From assembly GCF_004770145.1 (NCBI RefSeq), contig NZ_RQFW01000010.1:378001-442000 (forward strand): a DNA stretch of 64,000 nt. Direction: 5' to 3'. Both the position numbers and the translations under genes were made by a program. A model generated the notes under the pieces. The model worked only from the letters and a program-made list of their open reading frames with translations. It was not told where the DNA came from and did no database searches. Source of the stretch: Leptospira bourretii (GTDB lineage: Bacteria > Spirochaetota > Leptospiria > Leptospirales > Leptospiraceae). Positions 52,172 to 62,244 of this stretch are shown in pieces (position 1 is the stretch's first letter; every line of letters begins with the position of its first letter).

Positions 52172-53156
52172 ACATCAAGTTTAAATTTTGTAAGGCTTGG
52201 CCTGCTGCCCCTTTGACTAAGTTGTCGAGTGCGGAGATGATGACGAGAGTGTTCCCTTTGATACGAAAACCTAAATCTAAAAAGTTTGTATTTTGCACCT
52301 TTCTAATTTCTACTTCTTCTGGAGTTTGGTACAATCTGACAAAAGGTTCTTTCTCTGTTGCGGTCTGGAATTTTTCTTTTACCTGTTCTATGCTGATTCC
52401 TTTTGGAAAGGTAAGGTAAATGCTAGAAAGAATTCCTCTGTAAATGGGAAGTAGGTGGGGAGTAAAATGAATTTCTTTTTCATCCGATCCGACAAATCCA
52501 TATTCTTCCATTTCTGGTTCATGTTGGTGGGTTAAAATTTTATAAGCTCGAAAATTTTCATACACATTGGTATAAGCAAATTTGATTTCTTCAGTTCGAC
52601 CACCGGCACCGCTGACACCCGATTTTGCATCCACAATCACAGGACCTTGGATTTCCTTTCTAAGATTTCCAAGGAGGGCAATCGGTAGAATCGCAGAAGT
52701 CGCATAACAACCAGGATTCGAAACAAAGTTTGCGTTTTTTAGTTTTTCTCTGAAGAGTTCCGGCAAACCAAAGACCACTTGGTCCATCAATGAGAATTTT
52801 GTATGAGGGAATTGGTAAGCTTTTTCAAATTTACTTTGGTTGTGGAGACGGAAGGTTCCTGAAAGGTCGATTACCTTTCTTCCTTCTCCCAAAAACTCTG
52901 GAGCCTTCTCTAAAGAAACTTCATTAGGAGTGGCAAGCACAATTCCCGCATCTTTAGGAACAGGTGCTTCATGTTTATGAAATTCTAAATTAGGCAAATG
53001 GCTTAAGTCAGGGAAAACTTCGCGGATGTGTTTGCCATTTACTTGGTTTGATGTGACATGCACCAACTCAAAACCTGGATGGTGGGCCAAAAGTTTAGTA
53101 AGTTCTTTCCCGGTAAGACCACCGGCACCAATGATTGCAATCTTTGTTTGTTTCAT
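52134..53156 (-). CDS. argC: N-acetyl-gamma-glutamyl-phosphate reductase
   Basis: ArgC reduces N-acetylglutamyl phosphate in arginine synthesis. The NADP-binding loop [12 protein letters not shown] lies at the N-terminus. Catalytic C150 is in [15 protein letters not shown], and KSGVSGAGG and [14 protein letters not shown] [12 protein letters not shown] supply the active-site His. ATG 53156 gives the family-typical start [13 protein letters not shown]; a reading to 53201 adds 15 residues. It overlaps the nucleosidase-like gene by 38 bp. Confidence 0.93.
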   Translation of the reverse strand: MKQTKIAIIGAGGLTGKELTKLLAHHPGFELVHVTSNQVNGKHIREVFPDLSHLPNLEFHKHEAPVPKDAGIVLATPNEVSLEKAPEFLGEGRKVIDLSGTFRLHNQSKFEKAYQFPHTKFSLMDQVVFGLPELFREKLKNANFVSNPGCYATSAILPIALLGNLRKEIQGPVIVDAKSGVSGAGGRTEEIKFAYTNVYENFRAYKILTHQHEPEMEEYGFVGSDEKEIHFTPHLLPIYRGILSSIYLTFPKGISIEQVKEKFQTATEKEPFVRLYQTPEEVEIRKVQNTNFLDLGFRIKGNTLVIISALDNLVKGAAGQALQNLNLMYGYPETEGLVTL

Positions 53157-53253
53157 AGAGGGAACCAAGGTCAAGATTTGAGGATTGGTACGTGCTGTCA
53201 AATGGCTCTTTTTAGAATTGGCTTGATTTTATCAAAACATAGGATCTATTGAT

Positions 53254-54081
53254 TTGTCCCTAGTTATGCTGACATCGGCCGCTCTTCTTTTGCAATTTTC
53301 GAATCAGATGAAGTCCAAGGGACTTTTGATCCTGATTTCCATTCGGATGGTGATTGGCTGGATAGGAGTGATTGCTACTTTTCTGAATTTGGCAAAACCT
53401 CCGTTTTGGGTTGTTTGTTTTGTTGGGGTTTACTTTTTATCTTCTTCTTTTTTTGCTAAGTATAAAATACGCAACAAACTGGTCTCAGAATTAGGAAACC
53501 TATCAGTCATTAGTTTTTTGATCTTAGATTTTTTGATCATTCTTTCTGGGTTTTATTTAACCATTCTGAGTCATCCGAAAGAACTGGTTGCCACTCCTAT
53601 CCAAAATGCAATTTTTTTCTCCATTTTCTTTTTTACCAAAAGCAGATCTCATTTTTTTAGCAGATCGGTGCATCGACATCGGAGTTGACTATAGAAGTTT
53701 TGAAGGACTAAGAAAAGAAGACATTAAAGAATGGGACTTTGTATATTTATGGCTTAAATTTAAAACTATGGAAAAAGCTAATTTGTTGGTATCGAATGCC
53801 ATCCAAGCTACAAGTCCCCAATCGGGAGAAGTCAAAGTAAGAGTCAGTTTGATAGCGATTCGGAAGTAGAAGTTGCCATTACCGACAATGGTCCGGGAAT
53901 TCCCGATTCTCTCCAAAACCAAATTTTCCAACCATTCTTTACAACAAAAGACCAGGGAGAGGGGTTTGGACTTGGACTTTCTGTATCAAAAGAAATCATT
54001 AAAAATCAAAACGGAAGGATCCAATTTGAATCTCTACCTGGGAAAACAACTTTCTCTGTGATTTTACCAGTTGCAGAATGA
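53254..54081 (+). pseudogene. Decayed sensor histidine kinase
   Basis: The first part, in frame 1 (53254-53688), encodes four or five membrane helices. Coding then shifts to frame 2, where ANLLVSNAIQATSPQSGEVKV (53781-53840 region) is the N box of a histidine kinase. After about 53845 it returns to frame 1: VEVAITDNGPGIPDS, PFFTTKDQGEGFGLGLSVSK and a stop at 54079-54081. These are the G1, F and G2 boxes of the ATPase. No HisKA H box is seen, so an internal deletion is likely as well as two frameshifts. The intact kinase at 54700 lies downstream. Confidence 0.75.
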
Positions 54082-54108
54082 TACGCACTGATTAAAATTT
54101 TGCTTTAT

Positions 54109-54678
54109 ATGATTACAATCAAATCCTTAAATCTTCGGACCGCATTTTTGATGGGAGCTATCTTTTTTGGTTTTAGTTGTCAAACCAAGACAATCGATTA
54201 TGAAAACTTAGCAATTGCCATTACGGATGAAGCCAAAACTAATTTGGTTCAAAAACTCACGACTGCGATTGCAGAAGGAGGGACAAAACAAGCCATCCCG
54301 TTTTGTAAAATAAATGCCGTCGGATTTACAAACCAATTAGGTAAAAAACATGGAGTTGAGTTACGAAGGATCACAAACAAACCTAGAAATCCTTCCAATG
54401 CACTCTCAAAAGAAGAAAAAGATATTTTTTTAGAAATAGAAAAATTAAAAACAACGGCAGGTGTATTTCCAAAGAAAACCATCACGTCGGATACTTCTGT
54501 GACGGTATACATTCCCGTTCTCGTTGGAGGTCTTTGCCTTCAATGCCATGGGGAACCAAACTTAGACATCAAAAAAGAAACCTTGGATGTTTTGGAAAAA
54601 GAATACCCCGGTGATCTTGCAAAAGGATACCGACTGGGGGATTTAAGAGGACTTTTTTCTGTGAAATTTCCTAAGTAA
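54109..54678 (+). CDS. DUF3365 haem-binding lipoprotein
   Basis: The protein has a lipoprotein-like signal (GAIFFGFSC). Its DUF3365/Tll0287-type domain ends with VYIPVLVGGLCLQCHGEPN, where CxxCH is a c-type haem attachment site. The domain resembles a PAS-like sensor fold. It is expected in the periplasm, possibly as a redox or gas sensor for the hybrid kinase whose gene starts 22 bp later. ATG 54109 is preferred over the TTG at 54100. Confidence 0.85.
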   Translation: MITIKSLNLRTAFLMGAIFFGFSCQTKTIDYENLAIAITDEAKTNLVQKLTTAIAEGGTKQAIPFCKINAVGFTNQLGKKHGVELRRITNKPRNPSNALSKEEKDIFLEIEKLKTTAGVFPKKTITSDTSVTVYIPVLVGGLCLQCHGEPNLDIKKETLDVLEKEYPGDLAKGYRLGDLRGLFSVKFPK

Positions 54679-54699
54679 ACGAATTCAATAAAAGATAAA

Positions 54700-57420
54700 A
54701 TGAACCCAATTACCTTTATTGCCAACAAGCAAGAGTTATGTGAACTTGTTTTAGAATTTGGTTTGCATGGGTTTTTGGTTTGGGACAGTGCCACGGGAAT
54801 TGTTTATCCAAGTCCAGTGGCTTCCAAGTCAATGGGAATAGAGGAAGGCCATTCATTTCCTGCCGAATGCATTCTGACTCATTCCGGATTTCGTTTGGAC
54901 ACAGTCCTTGGGAAAAAAGAATCGGTCATCGGTCGTATTTGTTTCGATCCTAATAATAGTGCTGGTTTTCCTTTTCGAATTTATCCCAAGGAATTTAGCG
55001 AATCAGGGAAAAAATACATCCTTCTTGTATTAGATACGACCTTAGAAGGGGCAAATAATCCGAATCCGTATATTTTACAATCTGCTGAATTATCTCGAGA
55101 TTTATTTTCTTCTTCCTTTCGAAACTCAAGTATTGGAATGAAGATTGAAAATCCCCATGGTGAACTCATTGAGGTGAATCCAATTTTTTGCCAATGGCTT
55201 GGTTATCCTGCGGAAGAACTAAAAACAAAGTCAATCTCAGACATTACCCACCCAGAAGATTTAGAATTAGAACTTTCTTATTTAGAAAAACTCAATCGTG
55301 GGTCGATCCAAAGTTTTCAAATTAAAAAACGATATATTACCAAAGACAAACGATTGATTTGGGCAGTGTTAAATAAATCCATCATTCGGGATCATTTAGG
55401 AAATCCTGTTTATTATCTTTCTCAAATCTTAGATATCTCTGAGTCTTTACAGGCAGAAACAGATTTGCAGAATGTATCTCGATTACTCGACCAAGTGGCG
55501 GGCCTTGCAAAAATCGGTGGCTGGGATTTGGATTTAAAAACCAATAAAGCGAGTTGGACAAACGTTACTAAAAAAATTCATGAAGTACCGGATGATTACA
55601 ATCCTAGTGTAGAAGGTGGAATTCAATTTTTCCAGTCTGAAGAAAGTAATCGAAAAATTTCGGAAGCAGTGTCTTCTCTTTTGGCAGAAGGAAAAGAATA
55701 TGATTTAGAACTTGAGATGGTAACTGCCAAAGGAAACCATACTTGGATTCGAACCATTGGCCGTGCCGAATATGAGAACGGAAAAATTATCAAAATTTAT
55801 GGAATCATCCAAGACATCAATGAACGAAAAAAATGGGAAATGGCTCTTGCGGCACAAACGGCAATTTTATGGTCTTTTGTAGAACATGCACCTGCCGCCG
55901 TTGCCATGTTAGACCAAGAAATGCGTTATGTGGCTCTTAGCCAAAGGTGGATAGAGGATTATAAAATCCCACTGACAAAGGAAGAAATCATCGGAAAAAG
56001 CCATTATGAAATTTTTCCAAATATTAGCCAGGAATGGAAAGACATCCACTCACGCGGCCTACGTGGAGAAATTTTAAAACGCGATGAAGATGTTTGGAGG
56101 CCACCAGGTTGGGGAAAAGACCAGGTGATCCAATGGGAGATTCGGCCTTGGAAACAATTGGGTGGTGGCATCGGTGGAATTTTGATGTTCACTCGAGATA
56201 TCACAGAAGCTTACGAAACCAAACTAGAGTTAAAGGCCGCAAAAGAGTTTGCTGAAAAAGCCTATAGTGCCAAATCCGAATTTTTGGCAAACATGAGTCA
56301 CGAAATCAGAACTCCTCTCAATGGGATTATTGGTTATTCCGATTTACTTGCGGAAACATTGGAAAATTCATCTTATAATGAATATGCACAAATAGTGAAA
56401 CAGTCCGCAAATGCTTTGCTTAATATTGTAAATGATATTTTGGATTTTTCCAAAGCAGAAGCGGGGAAGTTACAACTGGCAGAAGAACCGAATAACTTAA
56501 AAAAAATGGTCTTGGAAGCAATCAAAATTGTGAATATTCAAGCCATGATGAAAGGTTTAGACATTCAGTTTCATATAGATGAAAAAATTCCGCAAGTTTT
56601 GATGTTTGATTCCAATCGTTTGCGCCAAGTGATTTTGAACTTACTTGGGAATGCAATTAAGTTTACCGAAACTGGAGTCGTTGAATGTAATGTAAGAAGA
56701 TTGGAAGAATCCAGTTCCGATTTGGTGAAACTAAGAATTTCAGTAAAGGATACTGGGATTGGAATTGCTGACGATAGCCAAGAAAAAATATTTGATTCCT
56801 TTACGCAGGAAGATTTTTCTACAACGAGAAAATTTGGTGGAACAGGACTTGGGCTTGCAATCTGCAAACAATTGTTAGCTCTGATGCAGTCGGATCTAAA
56901 ATTAAAAAGCAAACTCAACCAAGGCAGCGAATTTTATTTTGATATTGCGTTAAGAATTCCGCAATTTGATCCGAAGCTAAGTGCACTCGAAACAGAATCG
57001 AAAGAGTTGAACGTGAGACAGGGAACCAGACCTTCTTCGGTTTCAGGGACCAACAAGATTCTTGTTGTGGAAGACAATCCAGTCAACCTAGGTTTGATGA
57101 AAAACTTTATCAAACGAATCCTCCCCGAAGTAAAAATTTTGGAAGCGCAAAATGGGGAAGAAGCAGTCCGAGTGTTCCAAGAAGAAATGCCATCCCTCAT
57201 TTTGATGGACATCCAAATGCCGGTGATGAATGGATATGACGCAACAAAAGAAATCAGAAAACTCCCGAAGGGAAAAACTTTACCGATCATTGCTGTGACT
57301 GCCGGGATCATTGCCGGTGAAAAAGACAAATGCCTTGAGGTTGGGATGAATGACTATATCAGTAAACCTGTCCAAAAGGAAAATTTAAAACAGACAGTAC
57401 TCAGGTGGTTAGACCGTTAA
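54700..57420 (+). CDS. Hybrid sensor histidine kinase with PAS domains and receiver
   Basis: The 906-residue protein has three PAS-type domains (about 130-250, 255-375 and 385-505). HisKA has H534 in FLANMSHEIRTPLNG. The HATPase domain (about 635-755) has NLLGNAIKFTETG, KDTGIGI and FGGTGLGLAI. A C-terminal receiver follows, with phospho-acceptor D837 in LILMDIQMPVMNG and the conserved Lys in YISKPV. No membrane helix or HPt domain is present, so it is cytoplasmic and would pass phosphate to an HPt protein elsewhere. The DUF3365 lipoprotein gene just upstream may belong to the same signalling unit. Confidence 0.92.
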   Translation: MNPITFIANKQELCELVLEFGLHGFLVWDSATGIVYPSPVASKSMGIEEGHSFPAECILTHSGFRLDTVLGKKESVIGRICFDPNNSAGFPFRIYPKEFSESGKKYILLVLDTTLEGANNPNPYILQSAELSRDLFSSSFRNSSIGMKIENPHGELIEVNPIFCQWLGYPAEELKTKSISDITHPEDLELELSYLEKLNRGSIQSFQIKKRYITKDKRLIWAVLNKSIIRDHLGNPVYYLSQILDISESLQAETDLQNVSRLLDQVAGLAKIGGWDLDLKTNKASWTNVTKKIHEVPDDYNPSVEGGIQFFQSEESNRKISEAVSSLLAEGKEYDLELEMVTAKGNHTWIRTIGRAEYENGKIIKIYGIIQDINERKKWEMALAAQTAILWSFVEHAPAAVAMLDQEMRYVALSQRWIEDYKIPLTKEEIIGKSHYEIFPNISQEWKDIHSRGLRGEILKRDEDVWRPPGWGKDQVIQWEIRPWKQLGGGIGGILMFTRDITEAYETKLELKAAKEFAEKAYSAKSEFLANMSHEIRTPLNGIIGYSDLLAETLENSSYNEYAQIVKQSANALLNIVNDILDFSKAEAGKLQLAEEPNNLKKMVLEAIKIVNIQAMMKGLDIQFHIDEKIPQVLMFDSNRLRQVILNLLGNAIKFTETGVVECNVRRLEESSSDLVKLRISVKDTGIGIADDSQEKIFDSFTQEDFSTTRKFGGTGLGLAICKQLLALMQSDLKLKSKLNQGSEFYFDIALRIPQFDPKLSALETESKELNVRQGTRPSSVSGTNKILVVEDNPVNLGLMKNFIKRILPEVKILEAQNGEEAVRVFQEEMPSLILMDIQMPVMNGYDATKEIRKLPKGKTLPIIAVTAGIIAGEKDKCLEVGMNDYISKPVQKENLKQTVLRWLDR

Positions 57421-57602
57421 ACCAATCCAAATCTTGAAAAAAACTGCAAAATTTTTAAACATATTTTATGATTTAGTATTTTTTTCCATCAGCCAAATGG
57501 CAAGGGTTAGACGGAATTTAATCCCTTAGGTTTAAAACGAAAGTTTCGAAATTCCATTTCCCCAATCAAAATCTGTTGTTTTTCCCGTGCCAGATAAAAA
57601 AC

Positions 57603-57616
57603 TGACCAGTTAGTCA
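57603..57616. promoter_or_regulatory. Palindromic site upstream of the RND permease gene
   Basis: TGACCAGTTAGTCA is an inverted repeat (TGAC/GTCA, 6-bp centre) 39 bp before the RND permease ATG. A further TGTCAG lies 8 bp on. The shape resembles TetR-type operators often found before efflux genes. No regulator gene lies nearby. Confidence 0.35.
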
Positions 57617-57654
57617 ACTTTTTTGTCAGTATTTTAATTTTTGGGAAGTAACGA

Positions 57655-60600
57655 ATGCAAAACATTGCTAAATTCATTACCGATAAAACACTTATCATTC
57701 AGTTTATATTAGTCCTTTTCGTTTTAATAGGACTTTCACGTTTACTCTCAATGCACAGGGAAGCTTTTCCGAATGTGGCACTTGATAAAATCGTTGTCGA
57801 GGCTCCTCTTCCAGGTGCCACCCCGGAAGAAATTGAACGTTTAGTAGCCATTCCGATCGAAAAAAAATTACGAGCCGTTGCCAAGATAGATAAAATTCGA
57901 AGTTATAACTTGGAAAACGTAAGTGTGATCATGATCTTCATCGTAGAGGGGACAAAGAATACTAAAAAAGTTTTAGATGATGTCAAGGATGCCGTTGATT
58001 CCGTTCGATTGCCGGATAACGCACAAAAACCCAAGGTGCGAGAAATCACAACTGAAAAACAAGAAGTTATCAGTTTAGCACTTTCAGTAAAAGAAGAATC
58101 CAAGGATTCGACTTCCGACTATCGTAAGTTACGTGACACTGCAAAAGCCTTTGAAGATCGTTTTTTTCAAATTAAGGAAATTGCTGAGATCGAAAAAATT
58201 GGATATAGAAATCGTGAATTTCTCGTGGAAGTAAATCCCAAAGCTCTCAATGCAAAAGAGGTTGGGCTAAATACCGTTCTCAATGCTTTGGGTTCACGAA
58301 ATATCAATATTCCATCTGGTCGGTTGAAAGTGAACGGAACCGAATACCTTCTTCGAACTCGTGGAGATTTTGAAGAAGCAAAGGATATGCTTTCTGTTCC
58401 GATGTTAGGAAACGAATTTGGGTTTGCGACTGTTTTAAAAGATGTGGCAAAAGTCTTTGATGGATTTGAAGAAGAAAAAACCTACGAAAAGTTAAACGGT
58501 AAAAACAGTATCATCCTACGTGTTTGGAAAACTGACCAAGCAGATATCATTACTACTGCTGACACTGTAAAAACAGTAGTTTCTTCCATGGAAGGTGACT
58601 TTCCTGAGATTGAAACAAAAATCTATGATGATAAAAGCAGGGACGTTCGCCGTCAACTTGGTGATTTGATTTTAAATTTTGAGACGGGCCTTGTCCTAGT
58701 ATTGTTGTCACTTATCTTTATCTTAGGTATGCGCTTAAGTATTATGATTAGTGTGGCAATTATCTTTATCTTTCTTATTGCCTTTATCTTTTTAAAACAA
58801 TTTGGGTTTACGATCAATACAATCACCATTTTTGGAATGGTAATGGTTCTTGGTATGATGGTAGATAACTCTATCGTTGTAGCGGAAAATACATATCGAT
58901 TGATGCAAGAAGGATTGGATAGAAGGGATGCCATCTTACAAACCTTTAAAGATGTATTGGTTCCACTTCTAGTATCCTTTCTTGTGATTTCAGCCGCATT
59001 TTTTCCATTACTCTTTATGAGTGGGGTCATTGGAAAATTTATTTTAGGAATTCCTGCGGTGGTCCTTGTGACACTGGCAAGTTCACTTCTTTTTGCTCTT
59101 GTATTTTTGCCGAACTGGTTGAACAAATTTTTGCCAAAAAACTTTAAGGACCAAATTAAAAAGGATGAATCCATTGAAGAAAAAGAAGGTATCTTTGGGT
59201 ATGTGATTTCTGGATACAAACGAACGATGACTTTTGCATTAAAACATAGGGTTTTTGTTCTATCCATATTTACCTTTATCTTCTTCTTCACATTGTTTCT
59301 TGCTGGAAGATTTTTACCTTTTGTGATGTTTCCTTCTGGAAGTGAAGAGGACATTGAAATTAAGATTTGGATGCCAATTGGAACAACTCTTCAAAAGAAC
59401 TTAGAAACCATTGAAAAGATAGAACCTGTGGTTACGAAAATGGCTGGAAAAGATTTTGTACATTTACGAAGTCGAATTGGAATTCATGAAAATCCAATTA
59501 CCGATCCAAAACCTGGTCAGGAAGTTCATAGATCACACCTAACAATGAAACTTGTGACTGCAGCGGATAGAAACGAATGGGAAGATGCGAGGGTCCTTGT
59601 TAAAAAGATTCGTGAATACATTCAGGAAAATAAGGTATCTGGCAATTTTCCAAAAGAAATGATTTATGATGTAAATGCAAAGATTAAAGGCCCTCCTGTT
59701 GGAAAACCTGTGAGTTTGGAAATCCGTGGTGCTGACTTTGCTGTCATTCAAGAGATTGCAGATTTATATATTAAAGAATTGAAACAAATGGACGGTGTTT
59801 CTGACATTCGAATCGATTTAGAATTAGGAAAGGAAGAATATCGTTTTTTTGTGAAAGATGAAATTGCTGGACGAACTGATGTCAGTGCTAGGGACATCGC
59901 AAGATCCGTTCGTACTGCATTTAACGGTGAGGTTGCTTCTACGATTAGCAAAGGAGAAGATAAAATTAATATCCTTGTTCGTTTTCCTGAAGCAGAAAGA
60001 CAGTCAGTTTCAAGTTTGAATTTGGTAAAGGTTGAAAATAGGAACCGGAGACTGATCCCATTGAACCAGGTTGCCTATTTTGCAAAGGATCGTGATTACT
60101 CCATGATCAATAGGCAAGACTTACAACGAGTGGTACGACTCGAAGCTTCGGTTGATACGGATAAAACAACTTCTTTATTTGTGAACAGACAACTTAAGAA
60201 TTTAGTAAATGTTGATAAATATACAAAAGATAGTTACTCAGTTATCTTTGGTGGTGAACAGGAAGATGCAGGAAAGTCTTTTCGAGATTTAGGTATATCG
60301 ATGTTACTTGCTGTTGCTGTCATCTTTGGAATCTTTATTGTATATTTTAATTCCATTGGAACAACAACGGTTATCATTGGGTCCATTCCTTTCGGAATCG
60401 TAGGTGTACTTTTTGCACTGATGACACATGGAATGCCATTAAGTTTTATGAGTACTTTAGCAATAGTGGCTCTCAGCGGATCGATTGTTGCAAATACATT
60501 AATCCTCATTACCTTTATTGAGGAACTCCGTTTGCAAGGGATGTCGATCGAGGATGCCATTATCAACGGTGGTGCCATCCGTTTGCGACCTATCTTTTTA

Positions 60601-60816
60601 ACAACAATCAGTACTGTGATTGGGCTTGTGCCAAGTGCTTACGGGATTCCTACTTTGGATCCATTTGTGCAACCACTTTCACTTGCGTTTGGATGGGGAT
60701 TGTTTTTTGCAACTGGAGTGACATTGGTATTTGTTCCTGTTTTATACCGAATCAAAGAAGATTTTAAACATATCTTTTCAAAGATATCATTTGCTCGGCT
60801 TTTGGGAAAACGTTAG
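57655..60816 (+). CDS. RND efflux permease (AcrB/HAE-like)
   Basis: The 1053-residue protein has the RND layout: a first helix, a large periplasmic loop (PGATPEEIERLVAIPIEKKL), helices 2-6 (GMVMVLGMMVDNSIVVAENTYRLM), a second periplasmic loop, and helices 8-12. The Asp in MVDNS is the proton-relay residue. It would pump substrates from the periplasm or inner-membrane leaflet with a periplasmic adaptor and an outer-membrane channel, but neither gene is adjacent. GGGAAG precedes ATG 57655. The substrate is unknown; metals, drugs and hydrophobic compounds are all possible. Confidence 0.93.
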   Translation: MQNIAKFITDKTLIIQFILVLFVLIGLSRLLSMHREAFPNVALDKIVVEAPLPGATPEEIERLVAIPIEKKLRAVAKIDKIRSYNLENVSVIMIFIVEGTKNTKKVLDDVKDAVDSVRLPDNAQKPKVREITTEKQEVISLALSVKEESKDSTSDYRKLRDTAKAFEDRFFQIKEIAEIEKIGYRNREFLVEVNPKALNAKEVGLNTVLNALGSRNINIPSGRLKVNGTEYLLRTRGDFEEAKDMLSVPMLGNEFGFATVLKDVAKVFDGFEEEKTYEKLNGKNSIILRVWKTDQADIITTADTVKTVVSSMEGDFPEIETKIYDDKSRDVRRQLGDLILNFETGLVLVLLSLIFILGMRLSIMISVAIIFIFLIAFIFLKQFGFTINTITIFGMVMVLGMMVDNSIVVAENTYRLMQEGLDRRDAILQTFKDVLVPLLVSFLVISAAFFPLLFMSGVIGKFILGIPAVVLVTLASSLLFALVFLPNWLNKFLPKNFKDQIKKDESIEEKEGIFGYVISGYKRTMTFALKHRVFVLSIFTFIFFFTLFLAGRFLPFVMFPSGSEEDIEIKIWMPIGTTLQKNLETIEKIEPVVTKMAGKDFVHLRSRIGIHENPITDPKPGQEVHRSHLTMKLVTAADRNEWEDARVLVKKIREYIQENKVSGNFPKEMIYDVNAKIKGPPVGKPVSLEIRGADFAVIQEIADLYIKELKQMDGVSDIRIDLELGKEEYRFFVKDEIAGRTDVSARDIARSVRTAFNGEVASTISKGEDKINILVRFPEAERQSVSSLNLVKVENRNRRLIPLNQVAYFAKDRDYSMINRQDLQRVVRLEASVDTDKTTSLFVNRQLKNLVNVDKYTKDSYSVIFGGEQEDAGKSFRDLGISMLLAVAVIFGIFIVYFNSIGTTTVIIGSIPFGIVGVLFALMTHGMPLSFMSTLAIVALSGSIVANTLILITFIEELRLQGMSIEDAIINGGAIRLRPIFLTTISTVIGLVPSAYGIPTLDPFVQPLSLAFGWGLFFATGVTLVFVPVLYRIKEDFKHIFSKISFARLLGKR

Positions 60817-60837
60817 TTTGTTATGAAACAAAGGCAT

Positions 60838-61158
60838 TTAGTCTGATAAAGATTCATTTGCCTTTGTATAATGCTCCGGTTTTAGTTGGGATTTGATGAG
60901 AAGAAGAGTGCTTGCGATCACTCCGGCATCATCGGTATATCCTAAGGCCAAAATCACATCTGGAATCGCATCAATTGGAGAAATAAAATATAACAAAGCA
61001 AAAGCGATGGAAGCTTTGGCTGTTAGTGAAGTATTGTCATCCAATAAACAGTAATACATTGCGATGACATCTTTCACAAAAGGTATTTTTTTTCCTGTTT
61101 CTTTTATTTTTTTCCAGAAATTGGTTTTGATAAATTCTATTCTTTCGTTTTCTTTCAT
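60838..61158 (-). CDS. DUF1232 (YkvA-family) membrane protein
   Basis: The 106-residue protein contains the DUF1232 motif: DDNTSLTAKASIAFALLYFISPIDAIPDVILALGYTDDAGV. Two hydrophobic helices surround the SPIDAIPD motif. The family has no established function. It is convergent with the RND permease gene, 21 bp away. Confidence 0.88.
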   Translation of the reverse strand: MKENERIEFIKTNFWKKIKETGKKIPFVKDVIAMYYCLLDDNTSLTAKASIAFALLYFISPIDAIPDVILALGYTDDAGVIASTLLLIKSQLKPEHYTKANESLSD

Positions 61159-61287
61159 AGCGACATTATTCCACTGATTTTCCCATTTTTTCTTTTAGAA
61201 TATCTATGATTTTTTTTTGTTTCTACTTAAAATTGCATAATCCAAAGCAGAAAAACCATAGTGATTTCTTGAAAAAAGGTTGGTCTT

Positions 61288-61542
61288 ATGTTTTCTAATG
61301 ATACTTCAATGCAAATTGATTCATCATTCAATTCTGATAAACCAAACAAAATTAATTTAGCAAATCGTTGGAATCAGAAAATGAGATACTCCCGTAGTTA
61401 CCTAGATACTGATGTGAGACTTATTATCGAAAGTGATTTTGATTATAGTGGTGGAGTTAGCGAAGAAGCAATTCGTGAATTTTTGCAGAAATTTCAGATT
61501 CTTAACTCGCAATTTACCACCTCGCTCATTCTTGCGGAATGA
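61288..61542 (+). CDS. Hypothetical protein (weak)
   Basis: The 84-residue frame, MFSNDTSMQIDSSFNSDKPN then YSRSYLDTDVRLIIESDFDYSGG, is soluble and acidic. An AAAAAAGGTTGG purine stretch precedes the ATG. I do not recognise it and no neighbour suggests an operon, so it may be spurious. Confidence 0.4.
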   Translation: MFSNDTSMQIDSSFNSDKPNKINLANRWNQKMRYSRSYLDTDVRLIIESDFDYSGGVSEEAIREFLQKFQILNSQFTTSLILAE

Positions 61543-61714
61543 ATTGTTGGATTGCATATAATTCATGATCCGATAAATCATTGGAAATTGGAAGATTTTT
61601 AAGTAAAAGAAATCACCTAAACTATCTAGAAAAATAATTTTCACTGAATGGTCTTTGAGAGAATATGGAAAGGTAATACGAATTTTTTATAAATTAAGAC
61701 AATTGAGGTAAAGT

Positions 61715-62176
61715 ATGTCCCGCCCTTTCAAAGTATTAGGAATCCAACAAGTCGCCATTGGCGGTGAGTCAAAAGAAAAATTATCCAAGTTTTGGGTCGA
61801 TGTGATGGGACTCACAAAAGTGTCTGATTATAAAAGTGAAAAAGAAAATGTGGATGAGGATATTTTGTCCATGGGAAATGGTCCTTTCAAAGTTGAGATT
61901 GATTTGATGCAACCCATTGACCCAAACAAAAGTCCAAAAGTGCACGACCCAAAACTCAATCATATCGGTCTTTGGATTGATAAATTGGAAGAATGTGTTG
62001 ATTATTTGACAAAACAAGGAGTTCGATTCACTCCCGGTGGGATTCGTAAAGGGGCAGCTGGATACAATGTTTGTTTCATCCACCCGAAGGGAAATGAAGA
62101 ATTTCCACTCTGTAGTGAAGGGGTACTTGTTGAACTCGTCCAAGCTCCAGAAGATGTGATCAAAGCATTAGGTTAA
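61715..62176 (+). CDS. VOC-family protein (glyoxalase/dioxygenase fold)
   Basis: The 153-residue protein has a VOC fold: [26 protein letters not shown], then [22 protein letters not shown] and a late [13 protein letters not shown]. His in HIGLW and Glu in LVELVQ would be metal ligands, as in glyoxalase I or methylmalonyl-CoA epimerase. Its substrate is not assigned. GAGG lies 8 bp before the ATG. It is convergent with the UPF0104 gene across a strong hairpin. Confidence 0.82.
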   Translation: MSRPFKVLGIQQVAIGGESKEKLSKFWVDVMGLTKVSDYKSEKENVDEDILSMGNGPFKVEIDLMQPIDPNKSPKVHDPKLNHIGLWIDKLEECVDYLTKQGVRFTPGGIRKGAAGYNVCFIHPKGNEEFPLCSEGVLVELVQAPEDVIKALG

Positions 62177-62185
62177 TTCATATCA

Positions 62186-62226
62186 CTCTGGCAATTGTGA
62201 AGTGCAAACTTCAATGGTTGCCAGAG
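62186..62226. terminator. Strong intergenic hairpin between convergent genes
   Basis: CTCTGGCAA (62186-62194) pairs perfectly with TTGCCAGAG (62218-62226), and TGAAGT with ACTTCA inside. There is no T-tract on either strand, so termination would not be classical; the position between two convergent 3' ends fits a terminator or mRNA-end stabiliser. Confidence 0.5.
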
Positions 62227-62244
62227 CAAAAAAAGGAATCCAAT

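Noticed and set aside
58653..59354. 233-residue open frame on the minus strand
   Set aside because: It is antisense to the RND permease gene; no domain or ribosome site supports it.
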